From NCBI GenBank assembly GCA_028694405.1, contig JAQUTM010000074.1, positions 1-9,902 on the forward strand: DNA of 9,902 nucleotides, written 5' to 3'. This DNA comes from Oscillospiraceae bacterium (GTDB lineage: Bacteria > Bacillota > Clostridia > Oscillospirales > Ruminococcaceae). The position numbers and the translations under genes were made by a program. The notes beneath the pieces were generated by a model. That model made no database searches and was not told where the DNA came from. It saw nothing but the letters and a program-made list of their open reading frames with translations. This document shows positions 6,727 to 9,902 of the stretch, piece by piece. Numbering within the stretch: the first letter of the stretch is position 1; each line of letters opens with the position of its first letter.

Positions 6727-7350
6727 ATGAAAGTTATCCTGTTAAACGGCAGCCCACGTCCAAACGGCAATACCTACCACGCATTAAAGCTTGCCGCCGA
6801 CGCGTTAAACGTGCAAGGCATTGAAACAGAAATTTTACAAATTGGCACAAAAGGGGTACATGGCTGTATCGGCTGTGGCAGCTGTGCCACGCGTGAAAAC
6901 CATCTGTGCGTGTTTACCGACGACGTGCTGAATGAATACGCCGTAAAAATGCGCCAAGCAGACGGCTTTATCATCGGTTCTCCGGTTTATTATGCTGCCA
7001 TGGCAGGTGATTTAAAATGCTTTATGGACCGCGCTTTTTACACAAGCAGCAGTTATTTTCGGTTTAAACCCGCTGCAGGCGTTGCCGTGGCACGCCGTGC
7101 CGGCGCTGTAAGCACCTTTAATCAAATTGAAAACTACTTTGCACTTGGCGAAATGCTGCGTGTACCCACCATTTACTGGGGCGACGGCTATGGCCAAACC
7201 CCGGGCCAAGTAGAGCAAGACGCCGAGGGCTGCCAGCATATGCAGGTAATAGCCCGCAATATGGCGTGGCTGCTTCAGGTTTTACAGGCGGGTAAGGACG
7301 TGCCAAAGCCCGAAAAACAGACAAAAATACGCACCAATTTTATCCGCTGA
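6727..7350 (+). CDS. NADPH-dependent FMN reductase / iron-sulfur flavoprotein-like protein (flavodoxin fold)
   Basis: This 207-aa protein has a flavodoxin-like FMN domain. The N-terminal strand and phosphate loop is MKVILLNGSPRPNGNT (Gly8, Ser9, Asn15, Thr16). GSPVYYAAMAGDLKCFMDR (84-102) matches the second flavin-contacting loop of the NADPH-dependent FMN reductase/Isf families. A compact cysteine cluster, Cys47-x2-Cys50-x2-Cys53-x7-Cys61, resembles the CX2CX2CX4-7C motif that binds a [4Fe-4S] cluster in archaeal and clostridial iron-sulfur flavoproteins. A soluble electron-transfer or quinone/nitro-reductase role is likely, but the physiological partner is unknown. The start is supported by GGAG (6717-6720) 6 nt upstream of the ATG. 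It appears monocistronic, with a strong terminator at 7511-7552. The Isf subfamily call is less certain than the fold, since many flavodoxin-fold oxidoreductases carry similar cysteines. Confidence 0.9.
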   Translation: MKVILLNGSPRPNGNTYHALKLAADALNVQGIETEILQIGTKGVHGCIGCGSCATRENHLCVFTDDVLNEYAVKMRQADGFIIGSPVYYAAMAGDLKCFMDRAFYTSSSYFRFKPAAGVAVARRAGAVSTFNQIENYFALGEMLRVPTIYWGDGYGQTPGQVEQDAEGCQHMQVIARNMAWLLQVLQAGKDVPKPEKQTKIRTNFIR

Positions 7351-7447
7351 TTTTACCCGCAAAGCGGATTATGCTTTGCCGCCTTTTGTCCGCCGCTGTG
7401 CCCCTGCACAGACGTAAGCCGATGCCACCGGCAGCCTGCGGGCTTTT
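7342..7447 (+). repeat. Run of small adjacent hairpins downstream of the flavoprotein gene
   Basis: Five short inverted repeats lie in a row: ATCCGCT/AGCGGAT (7342-7348 with 7363-7369, overlapping the stop codon) and GCAAAGC/GCTTTGC (7360-7366 with 7373-7379), whose arms overlap; then CTGTGC-CCCT-GCACAG (7396-7411), TGCC-ACC-GGCA (7423-7433) and AGCC-TGCG-GGCT (7433-7444) followed by TTT. The block is more GC-rich than the intergenic DNA around it. It could be a structured 3'-UTR, an interspersed repeat, or decayed sequence. No function is assigned. Confidence 0.4.
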
Positions 7448-7510
7448 AGACAACTGTGTTACCGCCCAATGCATTTCCTGTGGCTTTTAATAAAATATTT
7501 TAGTAAATGC

Positions 7511-7552
7511 AAAATCCGCTGTAGGCACAAAACACCTACAGCGGATTTTTTT
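7511..7552 (+). terminator. Strong intrinsic terminator between flavoprotein gene and glpP
   Basis: A perfect 15-bp stem (7511-7525 with 7535-7549, core TCCGCTGTAGG/CCTACAGCGGA) encloses a 9-nt loop and ends in seven T on the plus strand (7546-7552). On the minus strand the stem ends in four T, so it may also serve the convergent glpP, whose stop codon is 42 nt away. Confidence 0.92.
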
Positions 7553-7593
7553 AACAATTTTGTTTTGGTTTTTTGCGGCTTTGCAGCTGCACG

Positions 7594-8160
7594 CTACATT
7601 TGCCAAACACCGGGGCTGGTACTGCTTACGGCTGCCGCCCCCGCGTTAAGCGCCTGCATAATGTCGGCTTTGGTACTAATTAAACCACCCGCAATAAACG
7701 GGGTTGCAGGGTACCGGTTAGCCAGCTTTTCTATAATTTGCGGCATAAGCCCCGGCAAAACCTCTGCCAAATCGGGAGGTGCGGTGTCAAATTGCTTTTG
7801 CAGGCCTGCAAGCGCAATGCTGTCTATGATAAAAAAACGCTGCACCGTTAACAGCCCCTTTGCCTTGGCGTATTTAATCTGGTTTGGGCGTGTAGAGATA
7901 ATCCCGTCAGCACCTGTTTTTGCCTTTAAAAAATCTATGGCAATTTCTCGCCCCACTAAGCCCTCTATCAAATCCACATGCACAAAAGCCATTTTTCCTG
8001 CCTCTTTAATGCGGTTTACCAGTGTGGGGATTGTCATAATATCGCCAAACAACACAAAAATAACGTCACAGTCGGTAGTAAGTGCTTTGGAAAGGCCGTC
8101 TGTATCCTTTACCGCGGCAATAATGGGGCTGTCTTTTAAAAGCTCTCGCATATCGGTCAT
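7594..8160 (-). CDS. glpP: Glycerol-3-phosphate-responsive antiterminator GlpP
   Basis: This 188-aa protein is close to the roughly 190 aa of Bacillus GlpP and covers the whole G3P_antiterm family. Characteristic segments are PIIAAVKD (12-19), FVLFGDI (35-41), HVDLIEGL (61-68), GIISTRPN (86-93), QRFFIIDS (107-114), EVLPGLMPQII (133-143), PFIAGGLI (154-161) and GAAAVSSTSPGVW (174-186). The successive beta-alpha units suit its TIM-barrel-like fold. In Bacillus, GlpP with glycerol-3-phosphate binds the leader mRNA of glpD and glpFK and prevents termination. AAAGGAG (8168-8174) lies 7 nt upstream of the ATG; a second Met at codon 4 is a less likely start. No glycerol kinase, facilitator or dehydrogenase gene lies nearby, so its targets are elsewhere or the family member has another role. 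It is transcribed alone, divergently from the 84-aa ORF. Confidence 0.93.
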   Translation of the reverse strand: MTDMRELLKDSPIIAAVKDTDGLSKALTTDCDVIFVLFGDIMTIPTLVNRIKEAGKMAFVHVDLIEGLVGREIAIDFLKAKTGADGIISTRPNQIKYAKAKGLLTVQRFFIIDSIALAGLQKQFDTAPPDLAEVLPGLMPQIIEKLANRYPATPFIAGGLISTKADIMQALNAGAAAVSSTSPGVWQM

Positions 8161-8224
8161 GTTAACTCTCCTTTAAATGGGTAAAGGCAGCCGCCGCTGC
8201 GCTGTATCATGCACTTTTGTAACT

Positions 8225-8252
8225 ATTGTACCACGCCCCTAAAAAAAGTAAA
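8225..8252 (-). promoter_or_regulatory. Predicted promoter of glpP
   Basis: The minus strand has an extended -10, TGGTACAAT (TACAAT at 8225-8230), and a TTTACT -35-like box (8247-8252) with a 16-nt spacer. The predicted start is near 8218, giving a leader of about 57 nt. No terminator-antiterminator pair is visible in this leader. Confidence 0.6.
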
Positions 8253-8288
8253 AGCTTTTTAAGTCAGCCGCCTTATGCTGCTGATATG

Positions 8289-8314
8289 TGTTTACTATCT
8301 GTGTTTATTATCTG
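8289..8314 (+). repeat. Tandem 13-bp direct repeat
   Basis: TGTTTACTATCTG (8289-8301) is followed directly by TGTTTATTATCTG (8302-8314), with one mismatch. It precedes TATATAAG and could contain a weak plus-strand promoter (TTTACT at 8291-8296, 18-nt spacer, TATATA at 8315-8320). It lies in the divergent region between glpP and the 84-aa ORF. Confidence 0.6.
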
Positions 8315-8321
8315 TATATAA

Positions 8322-8401
8322 GAATTGCTGGTTTGAGCAAACCGAATTGCTTGTTTTAGCAAACCGCTTGTTTGTTTAAGCAAACGGATTTGTTCAAACC
8401 G
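8322..8401 (+). repeat. Array of GTTTG/CAAAC dyads with a 22-bp tandem duplication
   Basis: Two adjacent 22-bp copies (8322-8343 and 8344-8365) differ at two positions and both contain GAATTGCT and AGCAAACC. A third, related unit lies at 8366-8385 and a degenerate fourth at 8386-8401. Each unit is a small dyad: GGTTT-gagc-AAACC (8330-8343), GTTT/AAAC (8353-8364), GTTTG-tttaag-CAAAC (8370-8385) and GGATTTG/CAAACC (8386-8400). The spacing and symmetry suggest either repeated regulator-binding sites or a string of RNA hairpins. Confidence 0.6.
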
Positions 8402-8444
8402 ACAGGCGATTTTTTTGTACTTTTGTTGCAGCCTGTGGCTTTTA
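8402..8444 (+). terminator. Possible hairpin/terminator after the dyad array
   Basis: ACAGGC (8402-8407) pairs with GCCTGT (8431-8436) across a 23-nt loop, followed by GGCTTTTA. Within the right side AGCC/GGCT can form an alternative short stem. The pairing is weak for an intrinsic terminator and is recorded as a candidate only. Confidence 0.3.
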
Positions 8445-8508
8445 TCTCTGTTTTAAAACCCCATGTGTAAAAAAAAGACATTTTTTGCTTAAAATTTCCT
8501 TTAAAAAT

Positions 8509-8540
8509 GCGGTCTTTTAAGGTTTACAGTCCGCTTTTTT
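8509..8540 (+). terminator. Terminator-like hairpin upstream of the 84-aa ORF
   Basis: GCGGTCT (8509-8515) pairs with AGTCCGC (8528-8534) with one T-T mismatch and a 12-nt loop, followed immediately by six T (8535-8540). Its left arm overlaps GTCTTTT (8512-8518), which can instead pair with AAAAGAC (8473-8479), so two mutually exclusive folds are possible. Confidence 0.45.
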
Positions 8541-8552
8541 GTACACCTGATA

Positions 8553-8561
8553 TGCTACAAT
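8553..8561 (+). promoter_or_regulatory. Predicted extended -10 promoter of the 84-aa ORF
   Basis: TGCTACAAT is an extended -10 element (TACAAT at 8556-8561). No good -35 hexamer lies 16-18 nt upstream, which is tolerated at extended -10 promoters. The predicted start is near 8568, about 50 nt before the ATG. Confidence 0.5.
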
Positions 8562-8619
8562 AAAGGTACAGAAAAAATTAACCTTATTTTATAATAGAAA
8601 AGAAAGTGAGCGATAAAAC

Positions 8620-8874
8620 ATGACAGACCTAACCTTAAACCTACAGGACGCACGCGATTTTTTAACAGCCCATGGCCTAACCTTGGAAGTTGTGTTTTTG
8701 CCTGCGGGAGAACGCGCAAGCCTGCGTCTGCCTATACAAGGCAGTGACTTTAGGCTGTATACCAGCGCCGCCGAGGCTCGCTCTAACTATGTGCGCGCCG
8801 TTTGGGAGATGCAGCAGCGGCTTGACCTTGCGCCTTTGCAAAGCTGCCCCCAGTCTCTTTCCGCATGTCGCTAG
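8620..8874 (+). CDS. Small hypothetical protein (84 aa)
   Basis: I do not recognise this protein. It starts MTDLTLNLQDARDFLTAHG and the predicted order is helix (10-19), three strands (TLEVVFLP, ASLRLPI, FRLYTS) and a helix (49-68, AAEARSNYVRAVWEMQQRL). It ends in a short tail, LQSCPQSLSACR, that looks unstructured. There is no signal peptide or membrane segment, so it is probably cytoplasmic. A weak Shine-Dalgarno (AAAGTGAG, 8603-8610) sits 9 nt before the ATG, and a possible extended -10 promoter lies about 60 nt upstream. Codon use resembles the neighbouring genes, which supports it being real. It stands alone: divergent from glpP and convergent with htpG, with a shared terminator downstream. 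Function cannot be inferred. Confidence 0.65.
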   Translation: MTDLTLNLQDARDFLTAHGLTLEVVFLPAGERASLRLPIQGSDFRLYTSAAEARSNYVRAVWEMQQRLDLAPLQSCPQSLSACR

Positions 8875-8965
8875 GCAAAGCCGTAACAAGCACACCCGCG
8901 GCTTACCTGTTATTTTATTTATATCTCTTTTTATTTTTATTCAAACCTTTAACCTCAGCAAAAAA

Positions 8966-9004
8966 CTGCCGCAGAGAGAATACACTCCCTGCGGCAGCTT
9001 TTTA
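8966..9004. terminator. Bidirectional intrinsic terminator between the 84-aa ORF and htpG
   Basis: CTGCCGCAG (8966-8974) pairs perfectly with CTGCGGCAG (8989-8997). The stem extends by GAG/CTC past one mismatch to a 6-nt loop. On the minus strand it runs into six T (8965 to 8960), ending htpG 57 nt after its stop codon. On the plus strand it is followed by CTTTTTAT (8998-9005), ending the 84-aa ORF transcript. Confidence 0.93.
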
Positions 9005-9053
9005 TAGTTTATTAAAGGCTTTTTGGCGTTTCAACCGCCTTATCTTTTTTTGT

Positions 9054-9902
9054 TTATACCATCAAGCTGCACACAGCGCTTGCATAAGCTACGGGGTCTT
9101 CTACGGGCATACCCTCAATTAGTAAAGCCTGCGTATACAAAATTTCGGCATAGGTTTTTACTTTGTCCTTATCGGTTGCATACAAAGCGTTCATGGTTGC
9201 AAAAATGGGGTGATTTGCGTTTATCTCCAACACGCGCTCTGCCTTGATTTTTTGGTCTGTCGGCATGGCGTTCATCACCTTTTCCATCTCTAGGCTGATG
9301 TCACCCTCGGCGCTTAAGCAGACGGGGTGGCTCTTTAAACGTGTGGTCAGCTTAACGTCTTTCACCTTGTCGGCAAGCGTCTCTTTTACAAATTGCAGCA
9401 TGTCCTTGCTGTCCTCGGCCTGTTGTTTGGTCTGCTCTTTTTCTGCATCGCTCTCAAGGCCCAGGTCTCCGTCATTGGCGCTTTTAAACTCTTTGTCGGC
9501 ATAGCTGTGCAAAGTACGCATAACAAACTCGTCTACGTCCTCGGTCAGATACAAAATTTCATAGCCTTTTTCTTTTAGCAACTCGGTTTGAGGCATCATA
9601 TCCAGCTTGGCTACGCTTTCACCGCAGGCATAGTAAATATACTTTTGGTCCTCTTTCATGCGGGAAACGTACTCTTCCAAGGTGGCGTATTTCTTCTCGG
9701 CAGAGGTGTAAAACAGCAGTAAGTCCTGCAACATATCTTTATTTTGTCCATAGCTGGAGTAAATGCCGAATTTCAGCTGCAAGCCAAAGGCTTTAAAGAA
9801 GGTTTCGTACTTTTCACGGTCGTTTTTCAGCAGAGTGGAAAGCTCATTTTTAATCTTTTTTTCCAGTGCTGTGGCAATTACTTTCAACTGGCGGTCATGC
9901 TG
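9054..9902 (-). CDS. htpG: Molecular chaperone HtpG (Hsp90), C-terminal part
   Basis: These are the last 282 codons plus stop of a gene entering from the right edge; the full family length is about 620-640 aa. The open frame continues through the window edge (first residues QHDRQLK), so the TTG codon at 9885-9887 is internal and not the true start. The visible part covers the end of the middle domain and the C-terminal dimerisation domain. Recognisable segments are the basic helix KVIATALEKKIKNEL, NDREKYETFFKAFGLQLKFG, SSYGQNKDMLQDLLLFYTS, EDQKYIYYACGES and EKGYEILYLTEDVDEF. The C-terminal region has LKSHPVCL, a run rich in Met/Ala, and VLEINANHPIF, which matches the conserved late LEINPNHP-type motif. 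Bacterial Hsp90 is an ATP-dependent cytosolic homodimer that remodels client proteins; the ATPase domain and promoter lie outside the window. It ends in a strong terminator and appears complete at its C-terminus. Confidence 0.96.
   Translation of the reverse strand, partial: QHDRQLKVIATALEKKIKNELSTLLKNDREKYETFFKAFGLQLKFGIYSSYGQNKDMLQDLLLFYTSAEKKYATLEEYVSRMKEDQKYIYYACGESVAKLDMMPQTELLKEKGYEILYLTEDVDEFVMRTLHSYADKEFKSANDGDLGLESDAEKEQTKQQAEDSKDMLQFVKETLADKVKDVKLTTRLKSHPVCLSAEGDISLEMEKVMNAMPTDQKIKAERVLEINANHPIFATMNALYATDKDKVKTYAEILYTQALLIEGMPVEDPVAYASAVCSLMV

Noticed and set aside
7380..7450. Possible cobalamin riboswitch core.
   Set aside because: Only loose similarity in GC-rich stems. The B12 box and other conserved segments are not seen, and the position is downstream of a gene rather than in a leader.
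8322..8401. Possible CRISPR array.
   Set aside because: The repeats are adjacent with no unique spacers of constant length, are degenerate, and no cas genes are nearby.
9885..9887. TTG as a possible start codon of an internal 277-aa ORF in htpG.
   Set aside because: The same frame stays open to the right edge (QHDRQ precedes it) and matches the HtpG middle domain, so it is an internal Leu codon.

Overview
The window looks like chromosomal DNA from a Gram-positive anaerobe of the Clostridia, most likely in or near the Oscillospiraceae/Ruminococcaceae. This is inferred from gene content: a cysteine desulfurase paired with ThiI, a GlpP-type antiterminator, a four-cysteine flavoprotein, and an RND pump with no adaptor or outer-membrane partner beside it. 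The base composition also fits (AT-rich intergenic DNA, moderately GC-rich coding DNA). Species cannot be fixed from this stretch. I see no transposase, integrase, CRISPR array, tRNA or rRNA.

Layout from left to right. Positions 1-1433 hold a minus-strand sulfur-transfer operon: a good sigma-A-type promoter, a cysteine desulfurase, then the start of thiI, which runs off the left edge. Together they would deliver cysteine sulfur to tRNA as 4-thiouridine. Positions 1484-1583 are a long imperfect palindrome that can end transcription from the next operon. Positions 1625-6363 are a minus-strand drug-efflux type operon: promoter, a 16-bp perfect palindromic operator at the expected start site, a very large RND permease (1349 aa), and a TetR repressor whose ATG overlaps the permease stop codon (TAATG). 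This is most simply read as a self-limiting efflux unit in which the repressor controls its own operon.

Positions 6376-6726 appear non-coding. At 6727-7350 lies a plus-strand FMN/iron-sulfur flavoprotein, followed by a run of small hairpins and a strong terminator. Positions 7594-8160 carry glpP on the minus strand, with no glycerol genes next to it. Positions 8161-8619 form an AT-rich region between divergent genes, with tandem repeats, an array of GTTTG/CAAAC dyads and two terminator-like hairpins, leading into an 84-aa ORF of unknown function (8620-8874). That ORF converges on the C-terminal half of htpG (9054 to the right edge), separated from it by a bidirectional terminator.

Most of the window is ordinary housekeeping sequence. 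The most distinctive item is the RND permease. It carries about 315 extra residues, including two regular heptad arms, at the point where Gram-negative pumps have the TolC-docking subdomain. The unexplained non-coding region 8289-8600 is the second place to look.
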